From Mariniphaga anaerophila (GTDB taxonomy: Bacteria; Bacteroidota; Bacteroidia; Bacteroidales; Prolixibacteraceae), in the NCBI RefSeq assembly GCF_900129025.1, contig NZ_FQUM01000004.1, forward strand, positions 310,001-374,000: 64,000 nucleotides of DNA, read 5' to 3'. The position numbers and the translations under genes are program-made. This document shows positions 7,565-17,372 of this stretch, piece after piece (the first letter of the stretch is position 1; each line of letters starts with the position of its first letter). A model generated the notes under the pieces. That model ran no database searches. It was not told the origin of the DNA and saw only the letters and a program-made list of their open reading frames with translations.

Positions 7565-8845
7565 TTATTTTAGTGCTACATCCTCGTCATCATCAACATA
7601 ATCCAACACACCCTGAACCACTCCTTTCAGCCAGGGAGAAAAACGACTTTCTTTTTTCTTCTTCTCCTTTTTCACCTTCTTTTTGGGTGCAGGATCTGTT
7701 TTTTCCAATGCCAGTTTCAGCAGCCCAAGCGCTGTGAGATAGCCCGAGTCGCCAAAATTTTTCGGTTTATTTACCGGTGTAATTACCGGAAAAGCTATTC
7801 GCGCGTCCATTCCCGTGCGAAATTTCACCAGCGAAACCAGATTATTCAGTTCTGATGTACCTCCGGAAATAACGATTCCGGAACCCAACTGATCGGTAAT
7901 TCCCGATTTTTCAATCTGATAATATACACTGTCGATAATTTCTTCCAAACGAGCCTGAATAATAAAAGCCAGACTTTTAAACGAAATTTCTTTGGGCTCC
8001 CAACCATTGTGCCCTGGAATAGTAACCACTTTCCGTTCGTCGGCAAAATCGCCCAGCGCCTGCCCGTACTGCACTTTTAACTGCTCTGCCCATTTGGGAA
8101 GAATAGAACATCCTTCTTTTATATCTTTAGTAACCACTTCTCCTCCAAACGGAATTACAGCGGTATGTATCATTACACCTTCGTGGTAAACAGCAAGTTT
8201 GGTAGTGCCTGCGCCAATATCCAACAGAATAGCTCCCAGCTCTTTCTCATCGTCGGTTAACGCAGCCTCTGCTGCTGCAAGCGGAGCCAGAATTACTTCG
8301 CCCAACTCTACCCCAACTCTATCGAACACCCGTCTGAAATTAGCGATGTAGATTTCAGGAACCACCAACAGCTTAAAGGCCGCCTCAATTTTCTGACCGA
8401 TTGCCCCAACCGGACTCATGTCAGCCGGTTCACCATCAACCAAAAAAGTTTGCGGAATGATGTGAAGAATTTTGAAATCTTCGTCGTGTTCAAGTGTCTG
8501 CACCTCGCCAAACAGCCCGTCCACATCGGCCTGGGTTACCACTCCCTCTCCTGAAGTGTAACGAGAAGCTTTGTAGCTGGCTATTTTCAGGGGTTGGCCG
8601 GCATACGACAAATCCACCCGGGTAATTTTCCCGTCTACCTGATGCTGAATTTTTTCCAGAAGCTGTTCTACTGAACTTGCGGCTTCTTCTATATTCAGCA
8701 CCACACCACGCTTTATTCCTTTGGCCGGAACCTTAGCCGAAGCCAGAATTTCCATTTTGCCATGTTCGTTTTTAAAACCGGCAAATGCTGCCATCTTTGC
8801 TGTGCCAACATCAATAACTACTGAAAAATTTGATTTAGAAGCCAT
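7565..8845 (-). CDS. ftsA: Cell division protein FtsA
   Basis: The product has 426 residues in the actin/Hsp70 ATPase superfamily. The first phosphate motif VVIDVGTAKMAAFAG lies at the N-terminus, the SHS2-type insert follows, the second phosphate loop is AILLDIGAGTTKLAVY, and the adenosine motif is IVISGGTSELNNL. FtsA tethers FtsZ to the membrane and recruits later divisome proteins. A Lys-rich segment precedes a possible amphipathic membrane-binding end (RFSPWLKGVVQGVLDYV), which is followed by an acidic tail. It sits 2 bp after ftsQ and 12 bp before the first ftsZ. Confidence 0.95.
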   Translation of the reverse strand: MASKSNFSVVIDVGTAKMAAFAGFKNEHGKMEILASAKVPAKGIKRGVVLNIEEAASSVEQLLEKIQHQVDGKITRVDLSYAGQPLKIASYKASRYTSGEGVVTQADVDGLFGEVQTLEHDEDFKILHIIPQTFLVDGEPADMSPVGAIGQKIEAAFKLLVVPEIYIANFRRVFDRVGVELGEVILAPLAAAEAALTDDEKELGAILLDIGAGTTKLAVYHEGVMIHTAVIPFGGEVVTKDIKEGCSILPKWAEQLKVQYGQALGDFADERKVVTIPGHNGWEPKEISFKSLAFIIQARLEEIIDSVYYQIEKSGITDQLGSGIVISGGTSELNNLVSLVKFRTGMDARIAFPVITPVNKPKNFGDSGYLTALGLLKLALEKTDPAPKKKVKKEKKKKESRFSPWLKGVVQGVLDYVDDDEDVALK

Positions 8846-8847
8846 AT

Positions 8848-9597
8848 TTATTTCTTTTTCGCTATTATCTGATTCTTGTATTTTACGCTAACCATTTTGT
8901 ATTTGTCCCAGTTATTATGCACCAGAAACTGCTCGTAAAATGCTTTCATATTTCTTAATTTCTCCTGAAAGTTATCCAGTGTTCCCATTTCGATCAGATG
9001 GTCGCCAACCAACGGAGTAACAATCACGTTTCCGTCGTTCTCCACATAAATCTGTTCAATTTGCGCTTTCCAAAACGGATTATCTTCCAGAAACTGCACA
9101 AAAGAGAGCAACTCATTCTTTGCATAGTCTTCTGTAAAATATCCGGAAGCAACCAGAACATTGGCGGTGTAATTGCTCGAAATGGGAATTTTCTCCCCGG
9201 TTTTATCCAGGTAATAAGTACCCGACGAAGACATGACCCGCAGGGCCGGTTCACGATGTTTTACGCGAACGCCCAAAATTCCTTTATAAGAAGTGCTGTC
9301 TTTTGCTACTACTTTAAAAACTTCTGCTTTTAAAATGGCCTGGTGTTTTTCAATTTCTTTTTCAATCGCCTCAGCATTTATATCCCGAAGTTCTTTCCCT
9401 ACCAGCTTATTATCGGCAGCACTAATTAATCTGGCCACTTCTTCGCGGCTTGTTTTTATCAATTCGTTTTCGTTGAATTCGATTTCGATATTACGACAGG
9501 CCACATGCCGGCTCTGGCGGGCAGAAAATGCCAGCGTGACCACCAAAAATGCGGCCAGCAAAAAGTAACCTGCTAATTTCAAAATCTTTCGCAACAT
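8848..9597 (-). CDS. ftsQ: Cell division protein FtsQ
   Basis: The product has 249 residues. One membrane anchor lies at about 8-26, with the rest outside. The extracytoplasmic part has a POTRA-like start (NIEIEFNENELIKTSREEVARLI) followed by the FtsQ/DivIB-type beta region containing RVKHREPALRVM and the YYLDKTGEKIPIS strand. FtsQ bridges early and late divisome proteins. Identification rests on topology and on its place between murC and ftsA. The start overlaps the murC stop by one base. Confidence 0.9.
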   Translation of the reverse strand: MLRKILKLAGYFLLAAFLVVTLAFSARQSRHVACRNIEIEFNENELIKTSREEVARLISAADNKLVGKELRDINAEAIEKEIEKHQAILKAEVFKVVAKDSTSYKGILGVRVKHREPALRVMSSSGTYYLDKTGEKIPISSNYTANVLVASGYFTEDYAKNELLSFVQFLEDNPFWKAQIEQIYVENDGNVIVTPLVGDHLIEMGTLDNFQEKLRNMKAFYEQFLVHNNWDKYKMVSVKYKNQIIAKKK

Positions 9598-10982
9598 CAG
9601 TTTTTGTTTTTCAATACTTCAATAATCTGTTCAGAAATCCCGTCGATGTTGCCTGCGCCCATGGTAAGCACAACATCGGTTTCCCGTTCTTTTAACAACC
9701 CCGGCACATCGCTTTTTTCCACCAGAAATTTATGTTCATTTTTCATCTTCCCTAAAATCAATTCCGAAGAAACACCGGCAATGGGTTCTTCTCTGGCCGG
9801 ATAAATCGGAACCAGCACAGCCTCGTCAAGCAAATCGAGGCTGGCAGCAAAATCGTCGGCAAAATCCCTCGTCCGCGAATAAAGATGCGGCTGAAAAATG
9901 CCGGTAACTTTCCGGTTCGGGTACAACGCTTTTACTGAGCCGATAACCGCTTTCAGCTCTGCGGGATGATGGGCATAATCATCGATATAAATTTGTGTTT
10001 CACTTTTAAACTTTACGTCAAACCGGCGTAAAACGCCCTGGTACTCTTCCAGACCCGACTTAATATCATCGGCAGATGCTCCCGCCAGAAAAGCCAATGC
10101 AGATGCTCCTACGGCATTTTCCACATTTACCAGCCCCGGGTAATTCAATTTACAGTGGGTAATTATTCCGTCAGGAGTTTTTAAATCGAAACAATAATGC
10201 CCTCCTTCGCTGCTCAAATGAAGGTTCACAGCATTAAAGTCGGCATTTTCGGAAAGGGAATAGCTGAACACTTCGGCCTGAGTTTTTGACGTATCCAGTT
10301 CCACTCCTTTTTTAACTACCAGTTTTCCGCCGGGTTTTATCTGGGAAATAAATTTTTCGAACGACTCTTCAATTTTTGCTTTGTCGCCGTAAATATCCAA
10401 GTGGTCGGCATCAACCGACGTTACCAGCGCCAGTTGTGGAAACAGGTTCAAAAACGAACGGTCGAACTCGTCTGCTTCGGCAACAATCCATGGCGAATTT
10501 TCGGGGGGCAAAAGCAGGTTATTTCTAAAGTTTTTAGATACACCCCCAAGGAATGCCCCGCAGCCTGCTTTCGATTTTCGCAAAATAGTAGCAGTCATTG
10601 TACTTACGGTGGTTTTCCCGTGCGTTCCGGAGACGGCCACACAGTTTCTTTCGTTACAAACCATTCCCAGCGCCTTGGCACGTTTAATTAACCAGGTAGG
10701 TTTTTCCATAAACCAGGAAAGCTCTTTATTGTCGTCGGGCAGTGCCGGGGTGTAAATAGCCAACGTTTCAACCGGATTCCAGTTTGACGGAATATGACGT
10801 ATGTTGTCTTCAAAATGCACATCAATTCCTTCCGCCTGCAATGCATCGGTAAGAGCGGTCTGCGTGCGGTCGTATCCGGCCACATTCCGACCCGTGTACT
10901 TAAAATACCGGGCCAGCGCGCTCATCCCAATTCCCCCAATTCCGAGGAAATAAACATTCTTTATTTTCTGAAGGTCGCTCAT
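9597..10982 (-). CDS. murC: UDP-N-acetylmuramate-L-alanine ligase MurC
   Basis: The product has 461 residues and normal length. The N-terminal Rossmann-like UDP-binding motif is VYFLGIGGIGMSALA, the ATP P-loop is SGTHGKTTVSTM, and the ligase core includes EADEFDRSFL, DADHLDIYGD and YIDDYAHHPAE. The enzyme adds the first amino acid to UDP-MurNAc in the cytoplasm. It overlaps murG by 4 bp and ftsQ by 1 bp, indicating tight translational coupling. Confidence 0.97.
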   Translation of the reverse strand: MSDLQKIKNVYFLGIGGIGMSALARYFKYTGRNVAGYDRTQTALTDALQAEGIDVHFEDNIRHIPSNWNPVETLAIYTPALPDDNKELSWFMEKPTWLIKRAKALGMVCNERNCVAVSGTHGKTTVSTMTATILRKSKAGCGAFLGGVSKNFRNNLLLPPENSPWIVAEADEFDRSFLNLFPQLALVTSVDADHLDIYGDKAKIEESFEKFISQIKPGGKLVVKKGVELDTSKTQAEVFSYSLSENADFNAVNLHLSSEGGHYCFDLKTPDGIITHCKLNYPGLVNVENAVGASALAFLAGASADDIKSGLEEYQGVLRRFDVKFKSETQIYIDDYAHHPAELKAVIGSVKALYPNRKVTGIFQPHLYSRTRDFADDFAASLDLLDEAVLVPIYPAREEPIAGVSSELILGKMKNEHKFLVEKSDVPGLLKERETDVVLTMGAGNIDGISEQIIEVLKNKN

Positions 10983-12082
10983 TGTTTCAATAGTTTTTCT
11001 ACTTCGTCTGCAATATGCCCTGTTGCGTTTGGCCGGGCCAGCTTTTTTATATTCGTTGAAAGTTCTTCACACTTCTGTTTATTATCAATCAGCGCAATGG
11101 TTTCGGGCAGCAGTTTTTCGTCAATTACTGCATCCGGGACCAAAATAGCAGCGCCTTTATCTGCCAACGCCCTGGCATTTTTTGTCTGATGATCTTCTGC
11201 CACATTGGGCGAAGGAACCAGAACCGCGGGTTTCCCCACCAGACACAGCTCCGAAATTGTGCCGGCGCCCGAGCGTGATATCACAATACCGGCAGCGGCA
11301 TAAGCCAAATCCATTCTCGAAAGAAACTCATGAATATGAAGGTTACCGGGCGCGGAATCTTTCAGTTTCTCCTGAATTTCTTTGTAATAAATAGCGCCGG
11401 TTTGCCAAATTATTTCCACATCTGACCCGGCAATAAGCGAAACATTTTTAAGAATGGCGTTATTAATAGAACGGGCTCCCAAACTTCCTCCTACAATCAG
11501 AATCACTTTATCCGGTTTCGTCAACCCGAAATATTCAATTGCCTCCTGCTTGTTTCCACTTTGATTCAACAACGTTTCACGAACAGGATTTCCGGTAAGA
11601 ACAATTTTATCTTTTGGAAAATACCGCTCCATATTTTCGTAGGCCACACAAATTTTGCGCGCCTTTTTTGCCAGCAACTTGTTAGTAATACCGGCATAGG
11701 AATTTTGCTCCTGAATAAGTGTGGGAATGCCTTTATTTGCAGCTGCCCGGAGCAGGGGGCCACTGGCAAATCCCCCTACGCCGATAGCAATCTGTGGATT
11801 AAATTGATTGATTATTCTTTTGGCCAGCCTGTTGCTTTTCAACAAACGGGCAACAAAAGTGAGCATTTTAATTCCGGGTTTACGCGGAAACCCGGTTACC
11901 GGAAGGCCAACAATTTTATAGCCTGCCGCCGGAACCTTTTCCATTTCCATTCGCCCCAAAGCACCTACAAACAAAATTTCGGCATCGGGATACCTTTTGC
12001 CAATTTCGTTTGCAATGGCCAGTGCCGGAAATATATGCCCGCCTGTGCCTCCACCACTTATTATGACACGTTCCATATTCAT
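10979..12082 (-). CDS. murG: UDP-GlcNAc:lipid I N-acetylglucosaminyltransferase MurG
   Basis: The product has 367 residues with GT-B architecture. The N-terminal Gly-rich lipid I loop is ISGGGTGGHIFPALA, a second Gly loop is GVGGFASGPLL, and the donor-binding region is VGGSLGARSIN followed by ISRSGAGTISEL. It converts lipid I to lipid II at the inner face of the membrane. An alternative start lies two codons downstream at 12076. It follows the ftsW stop by one base and overlaps murC by 4 bp. Confidence 0.97.
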   Translation of the reverse strand: MNMERVIISGGGTGGHIFPALAIANEIGKRYPDAEILFVGALGRMEMEKVPAAGYKIVGLPVTGFPRKPGIKMLTFVARLLKSNRLAKRIINQFNPQIAIGVGGFASGPLLRAAANKGIPTLIQEQNSYAGITNKLLAKKARKICVAYENMERYFPKDKIVLTGNPVRETLLNQSGNKQEAIEYFGLTKPDKVILIVGGSLGARSINNAILKNVSLIAGSDVEIIWQTGAIYYKEIQEKLKDSAPGNLHIHEFLSRMDLAYAAAGIVISRSGAGTISELCLVGKPAVLVPSPNVAEDHQTKNARALADKGAAILVPDAVIDEKLLPETIALIDNKQKCEELSTNIKKLARPNATGHIADEVEKLLKQ

Positions 12083-12083
12083 T

Positions 12084-13289
12084 CTATTTATTTATCTCGT
12101 AATCCTCATCGGGCAATGCCACCTGTACCGGAGGCTTTTGAATCTCACGATTCACCTGATTCTGATAACTTACACTCAAAATACAACCAAAAGCCACTGA
12201 CGTGAACAACAACGACGTTCCACCAAGGCTCACCCACGGCAACGGCTGTCCTGTTACGGGCAACACTCCGGTTGAAACACCAATATTTATCATCGCCTGA
12301 AATACCAGCAACATGGTAAGCCCGGTAACCAGAAAAGCCGGAAAGGTTCGCGTGGCTCTTCGCACAATAACCACCGCCCTGAAAAAGAAAATGAGGTAAA
12401 GAAACATCACGCCCACTCCTGCAATCAATCCGTATTCTTCCACAATTATGGCAAAAATAAAGTCGTTGTAGGCAGCGGCCATGTAATTACTTACATCCGA
12501 ATTTCCCGGGCCTTTTCCCAGAATTCCTCCTTCGTAAATGGCCAGTTTGGCATAATCGGCCTGGGTGATTCCTTTTTCTGCGTTGGGGTCGCCGTTAATA
12601 AACCGGTCGATTCTCCCTTTTACAGTGTGCATCCTCGTAGGAGCAGACGGAAACTGGTCGGCCAGAAAATAGGTAGCCACCACAATACCAACGCCCACCC
12701 CTATTACAATTGCCAAATATTTTAGCGGAACTCGCCCCACAAACAACATGGTTAAAATAGTAGCAAACAGCAATGCTGCGGTGGAGAAATTCGAAAGAAA
12801 AATCAGCCCGCAAATAACCACAGTGTGAGAGATTACTATTAAAAATGCTTTTTTAAGCTCTTCTTTAGATTGTTGTTTTTTCCCCAGAACTTTAGCCGAA
12901 AACATAATCAGGGAAATCTTTGCCAGCTCAGCCGGCTGAAAAGATATAAACCCGATATCCAAAGTACGTCCGCTACCACTTGCCATGCCCGCAAATTGCA
13001 TAGCAGCAGAAATTAAAAGCAAACCAATACTCAAATAAACCAGCAGGTTGGCAAGGATAGAATAAATTTTAACCGAAAGAAAATTAACCATAACCAGCAT
13101 TAGCCCTAACCCTGCTCCCAGAAAAAAGATTTGCCGGACAAGAAAGTGCATAGTATTACCGGACGCCTGCCGGTAAGCCAAAGCGCCAGTTGAGCTGTAA
13201 ACAATTAACAGCGACAACAGCGACAACAAAAGAAGCACAATCCAAATAACCCGGTCGCCTCTGAATATTTTCGACTGAGTCAAATTCAT
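12084..13289 (-). CDS. ftsW: Peptidoglycan polymerase FtsW (SEDS family)
   Basis: The product has 401 residues, an integral membrane protein with about ten hydrophobic segments. SEDS hallmarks are FQPAELAKISLI in the cytoplasmic half, the large extracytoplasmic loop with the YAKLAIYEGGILGKGPGNSD stretch, and the late TGQPLPWVSLGGTSLL. FtsW polymerises lipid II at the septum together with the class B PBP encoded upstream (FtsI). Position next to murD and murG supports FtsW over RodA. It follows the murD stop with no gap. Confidence 0.95.
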   Translation of the reverse strand: MNLTQSKIFRGDRVIWIVLLLLSLLSLLIVYSSTGALAYRQASGNTMHFLVRQIFFLGAGLGLMLVMVNFLSVKIYSILANLLVYLSIGLLLISAAMQFAGMASGSGRTLDIGFISFQPAELAKISLIMFSAKVLGKKQQSKEELKKAFLIVISHTVVICGLIFLSNFSTAALLFATILTMLFVGRVPLKYLAIVIGVGVGIVVATYFLADQFPSAPTRMHTVKGRIDRFINGDPNAEKGITQADYAKLAIYEGGILGKGPGNSDVSNYMAAAYNDFIFAIIVEEYGLIAGVGVMFLYLIFFFRAVVIVRRATRTFPAFLVTGLTMLLVFQAMINIGVSTGVLPVTGQPLPWVSLGGTSLLFTSVAFGCILSVSYQNQVNREIQKPPVQVALPDEDYEINK

Positions 13290-14627
13290 TTACAAATTCC
13301 TTACTTGTTCTTTAAATTGTTTTCCACGATCTTCGTAGTTTTCGAACAGGTCGAAACTTGCACAAGCCGGCGACAGCAAAACAGTATCGCCATTCCGAGC
13401 CAGATAATACGCCGCTTTTACGGCTTCTTCCATACTCGATACGTCTATCACGTTTTTCACCAGCCCGTCAAAGGCCGAATGAATTTTCGCATTGTCTTTT
13501 CCCAGACAAACAATTGCTTTTACCTTTTCTTTTACCAGCGGATTAAGCATGGAATAGTCGTTCCCTTTGTCTATTCCTCCGGCAATCCAAACGATTGACT
13601 TCGGAATGCTTTCCAGTGCATACCAGGTAGAATTTACGTTGGTGGCTTTGGAGTCGTTTATAAACTCAATGCCATGAACTTTTAAAAACCTTTCTAACCG
13701 GTGTTCAACGCCATGAAACCCGGCAAGGCTTTCGCGCAATTGATCGTTGCGGATCTGAAAAACCATGCTTGCGATACCTGCAGCCATGGAATTGTACGTG
13801 TTGTGTTTTCCCTGTAAGGATAAATCCAGAATTGACATGCTGAATTGTTTTTGGTTAAAATTTATTATCAATTTCTTTTCGGAGACACCTGCTCCCGGGT
13901 TTTCCGGCTCCTTCAACGAGAAGGGAATACAAGCTGGTTTTATCTCTTTTTTTGCTATTTCGTTTTGAATAATGTCGTCGTCGGCACAATAAATAAAAAC
14001 GTCGTTTTCCGTCTGATTCTGAAGAATGCGGAATTTGGAATCGACGTAATTCTGCATAACGTAACCGTAACGATTGAGATGATCGGGAGTAATATTCATC
14101 AGAACGGATACATCAGCCCTAAAATCGTACATCCCGTCTAACTGAAAGCTGCTCAGCTCAATTACATAGACATCGTGATTTGTTTCGGCTACCTGCCAGG
14201 CAAAGCTTTTGCCGACATTTCCGGCAAGGCCGACATTCAGTCCTGCTTTTTTCAGAATATGATATGTAAGCAGCGTAGTTGTTGTTTTCCCGTTACTACC
14301 GGTAATACAAATGGTTTTTGCCGTGTTATACCTGCCGGCAAATTCAATTTCCGAAATCACCGGAATTCCTTTTTCATTCAGTTTTTGAATCAACGGCGCA
14401 GTATCCGGAATGCCGGGACTTTTCACCACGGTTTGGGCATCCAGTATTTTAGCGTCAGAGTGCTGCCCCTCCTCAAACTCAATCTGATATTCCGAAAGAA
14501 TGTCTTTGTATTTGTCTTTTATATTTCCCGAATCAGAAACAAATACGGCATACCCCTTCTGCTTCGCCAGGATGGCTGATCCCACCCCGCTTTCTCCTGC
14601 TCCAAGTATGACTAATCTATCTCTCAT
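13290..14627 (-). CDS. murD: UDP-N-acetylmuramoyl-L-alanine-D-glutamate ligase MurD
   Basis: The product has 445 residues. The N-terminal Rossmann motif is VILGAGESGVGSAILA, the ATP P-loop is ITGSNGKTTTTLL, and the ligase core contains SSFQLD, ITPDHLNRYG, FINDSKATNVNST and WIAGGIDKGNDYS. It adds D-glutamate in cytoplasmic precursor synthesis. It starts 16 bp after mraY and abuts ftsW. Confidence 0.97.
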   Translation of the reverse strand: MRDRLVILGAGESGVGSAILAKQKGYAVFVSDSGNIKDKYKDILSEYQIEFEEGQHSDAKILDAQTVVKSPGIPDTAPLIQKLNEKGIPVISEIEFAGRYNTAKTICITGSNGKTTTTLLTYHILKKAGLNVGLAGNVGKSFAWQVAETNHDVYVIELSSFQLDGMYDFRADVSVLMNITPDHLNRYGYVMQNYVDSKFRILQNQTENDVFIYCADDDIIQNEIAKKEIKPACIPFSLKEPENPGAGVSEKKLIINFNQKQFSMSILDLSLQGKHNTYNSMAAGIASMVFQIRNDQLRESLAGFHGVEHRLERFLKVHGIEFINDSKATNVNSTWYALESIPKSIVWIAGGIDKGNDYSMLNPLVKEKVKAIVCLGKDNAKIHSAFDGLVKNVIDVSSMEEAVKAAYYLARNGDTVLLSPACASFDLFENYEDRGKQFKEQVRNL

Positions 14628-14643
14628 AATTTCTTACTTTTTA

Positions 14644-15894
14644 CTATCTCATTTTCAATGTTACAATGGTCAACACAGCCAGAATGATTCCCACAATCCA
14701 AAAGCGGGCAACAATTTTAGCTTCGTGAATTCCTTTCTTTTGAAAATGGTGATGAATGGGGCTCATTAAGAAAACCCTGCGTCCTTCGCCATATTTGCGT
14801 TTGGTATATTTAAACCAGGTCACCTGAATGATTACCGACAAATTTTCGATAAGGAAAATACCGCACAATAGAGGAATCAAAATTTCTTTGCGGATTATCA
14901 CAGAAAAAACCGCCAGTATTCCTCCCAGAGCCAGGCTTCCGGTGTCGCCCATAAAAACCTGTGCCGGGTACGAATTGTACCACAAAAAGCCAACGGTTGC
15001 ACCAATAAAGGCAGCAACGAAAACAGTCAGCTCGCCCACGTGCGGAATGTACATGATGTTAAGGTAATCGGCATAAATAACGTTACCGCTCACATACGCC
15101 AACACGCCCAGCGTTGCGCCGCTTATTGCGGACGTTCCCGTGGCCAGGCCGTCCAGCCCGTCGGTGAGGTTTGAAGCATTGGAAACCGCGGTTATAATTA
15201 AAATAATAGCCAACGCATATACCACCCATCTCAACCAAGATGCTGCATCTCCGGCAAAAGCCACCAGCCAGGCATAATCAAATTCGTTTTGCTTGACAAA
15301 CGGGATGGTTGTTTTGGTCGATTTCACATCGTGAGTTACATACTCCAGTTTCTGCTGGCCTGTTTGCGGATCCACTACTATTTCGCGCAAATCGCTTCCT
15401 GATGCACCTTTCACGTGTTCCTTAACCATTACATCATCGCTCATAAAAAGGGTTGCTGCCACAAAAATACCGAGACACACCTGACCCAAAATTTTGAATT
15501 TTCCGGCCAGCCCTTTTTTGTTTTTCAGGAAAACTTTGATGTAATCGTCAACAAAACCAATCAGCCCCAGAAAGGCGGTGGTTATCAACATCAGCAAAAT
15601 ATAAATATTGTCGAGGCGGGCAAAAAGCAATGTGGGCACAATTATGGCAAAAAGAATAATCAGACCTCCCATTGTTGGAGTTCCTTTCTTCTGAATTTGT
15701 CCTTCCAGCCCAAGGTCGCGAACTTCCTCCCCAATCTGTTTGCGCTGAAGAATGCGAATCATCTTCTTCCCGAAAGCAGTGGTTATAAAAAGCGACAAAA
15801 TGATGGCCGCACCCGACCTGAACGAAATGTATTGAAACATTCCGATTCCGGGAATATTGGTTTCTGCCAGCCATTCATACAAAAAATAAAGCAT
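14644..15894 (-). CDS. mraY: Phospho-N-acetylmuramoyl-pentapeptide transferase MraY
   Basis: The product has 416 residues, a polytopic membrane enzyme making lipid I. Key motifs are [35 protein letters not shown] with the catalytic Asp residues, [12 protein letters not shown] and the HHH motif in [11 protein letters not shown]. It is about 50 residues longer than the E. coli enzyme. The extra length lies in a soluble insertion of roughly 55 residues ([20 protein letters not shown] and following) between two membrane helices, probably a lineage feature. murF is absent here, so murE is followed directly by mraY. Confidence 0.97.
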   Translation of the reverse strand: MLYFLYEWLAETNIPGIGMFQYISFRSGAAIILSLFITTAFGKKMIRILQRKQIGEEVRDLGLEGQIQKKGTPTMGGLIILFAIIVPTLLFARLDNIYILLMLITTAFLGLIGFVDDYIKVFLKNKKGLAGKFKILGQVCLGIFVAATLFMSDDVMVKEHVKGASGSDLREIVVDPQTGQQKLEYVTHDVKSTKTTIPFVKQNEFDYAWLVAFAGDAASWLRWVVYALAIILIITAVSNASNLTDGLDGLATGTSAISGATLGVLAYVSGNVIYADYLNIMYIPHVGELTVFVAAFIGATVGFLWYNSYPAQVFMGDTGSLALGGILAVFSVIIRKEILIPLLCGIFLIENLSVIIQVTWFKYTKRKYGEGRRVFLMSPIHHHFQKKGIHEAKIVARFWIVGIILAVLTIVTLKMR

Positions 15895-15908
15895 ATCTTT
15901 TCCTTTCT

Positions 15909-17372
15909 TTAATCTTCAATGCCAAAACATTTTTTCACCTCTTCCACATCATCAAAATGATGCTTAACCCCGTTCACGTCCTGGTAGTTTTCGTGGCCTT
16001 TTCCGGCAATCAGAATAATATCGCCCGGACGAGACAACAAAACAGCAGTTTTAATAGCCTCGTGCCTGTTTACAATGGAAACCACTTTATTTTTCCATTG
16101 CGGTTCAACGCCGGCTTCCATATCTTTTACTATTTGCGCAGGGTCTTCAGTTCTGGGGTTATCTGAGGTAAGAACAACTTTATCGCTTCCGAGAATTGCT
16201 TCCTGCGCCATTTCCGGCCGTTTGGTTTTATCGCGGTCGCCGCCGGCACCAACCACAGTAATTACCTGCTCATTCCCTGTGCGAATCCCGTCAATGGCTT
16301 TCAAAACATTCTTCAGCGCGTCGGGCGTGTGGGCATAATCCACAATAGCCATTTTCCCGTCTTCGCTGCGAATGGTCTGAAATCTTCCTTTTACCGGTTC
16401 GAGGTTACTTATGCGGGTTAACACCTCGCCTGAATCCTGCCCCAAATTAACCGCAGCAGCATAAACTGCCAGCAGGTTAGATGCATTAAAATTCCCCACA
16501 AAACGTGTCCACACTTCTTTCCCTTCAATACTTAAAAGCATTCCGTTAAAATGCGTTTCGAGTACTTTGCAGCGGAAGTCGGCCATTGCCCGGTTCGAAT
16601 AGGTGATTTTCCGTGCTTTTGAATTCTGAACCATTATCAACCCGTTTTTATCATCGATGTTGGTCAGTGCAAAAGCACTTTCCGAAAGCGCATTAAAAAA
16701 CAGTTGTTTGGCTTTAATATATTCTGCAAACGTTTTATGATAATCGAGGTGGTCGTGCGTAATATTGGTGAAAATTCCGCCGGCAAACTCAATCCCGGCA
16801 ATTCGGTGCTGATGTGCAGCATGCGAGCTCACTTCCATAAAACAGAACTCGCAACCTGCGTCTGCCATTTTTGCCATCAGTTGCTGAATTTTAAGAGCAT
16901 CGGGCGTTGTTTGGGACGCTGTTTCTTCTATTTCGTTTATTCGATATGAAATAGTAGAAATTAACCCCACATTGTACCCCAGCTCGCGAAACAACCGAAA
17001 CAACAGCGTTGCAATGCTGGTCTTTCCGTTTGTACCGGTTACACCCACCACTTTCATTTTGCGGGACGGGAAACCGTAAAAAGCAGAGGCAATCTGTCCA
17101 ACTGCTTTCATCCCATTTTCAACCTTTACCAATGCAACACCAGACGGTTCGGGAACCGGGTATTCTTCGCAAACAACGGCAACCGCACCGCTTTTTATTG
17201 CGGCCGGAATGAAGCGATGCCCATCGGCATGAAGCCCTCTCTGTGCAATAAAAACAGCACCCGGCGCTACTTTCCGCGAATCAAATTCCACCGAAGTAAT
17301 TTTCTGTGAAGGCTCTCCCTTCACTTCCAGGCAATCAATATTTTTTAGCAATAATTCCAAATTCATTTTCAA
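15909..17372 (-). CDS. murE: UDP-MurNAc-L-Ala-D-Glu:meso-diaminopimelate ligase MurE
   Basis: The product has 487 residues. It has the UDP-binding N-terminal domain, the ATP P-loop [15 protein letters not shown], the [11 protein letters not shown] motif with the carbamylated-Lys region after it, and [12 protein letters not shown]. The amino-acid selectivity motif is DNPR at about residues 404-407, the form seen in meso-DAP-adding enzymes rather than Lys-adding ones. It overlaps ftsI by 4 bp. Confidence 0.96.
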   Translation of the reverse strand: MKMNLELLLKNIDCLEVKGEPSQKITSVEFDSRKVAPGAVFIAQRGLHADGHRFIPAAIKSGAVAVVCEEYPVPEPSGVALVKVENGMKAVGQIASAFYGFPSRKMKVVGVTGTNGKTSIATLLFRLFRELGYNVGLISTISYRINEIEETASQTTPDALKIQQLMAKMADAGCEFCFMEVSSHAAHQHRIAGIEFAGGIFTNITHDHLDYHKTFAEYIKAKQLFFNALSESAFALTNIDDKNGLIMVQNSKARKITYSNRAMADFRCKVLETHFNGMLLSIEGKEVWTRFVGNFNASNLLAVYAAAVNLGQDSGEVLTRISNLEPVKGRFQTIRSEDGKMAIVDYAHTPDALKNVLKAIDGIRTGNEQVITVVGAGGDRDKTKRPEMAQEAILGSDKVVLTSDNPRTEDPAQIVKDMEAGVEPQWKNKVVSIVNRHEAIKTAVLLSRPGDIILIAGKGHENYQDVNGVKHHFDDVEEVKKCFGIED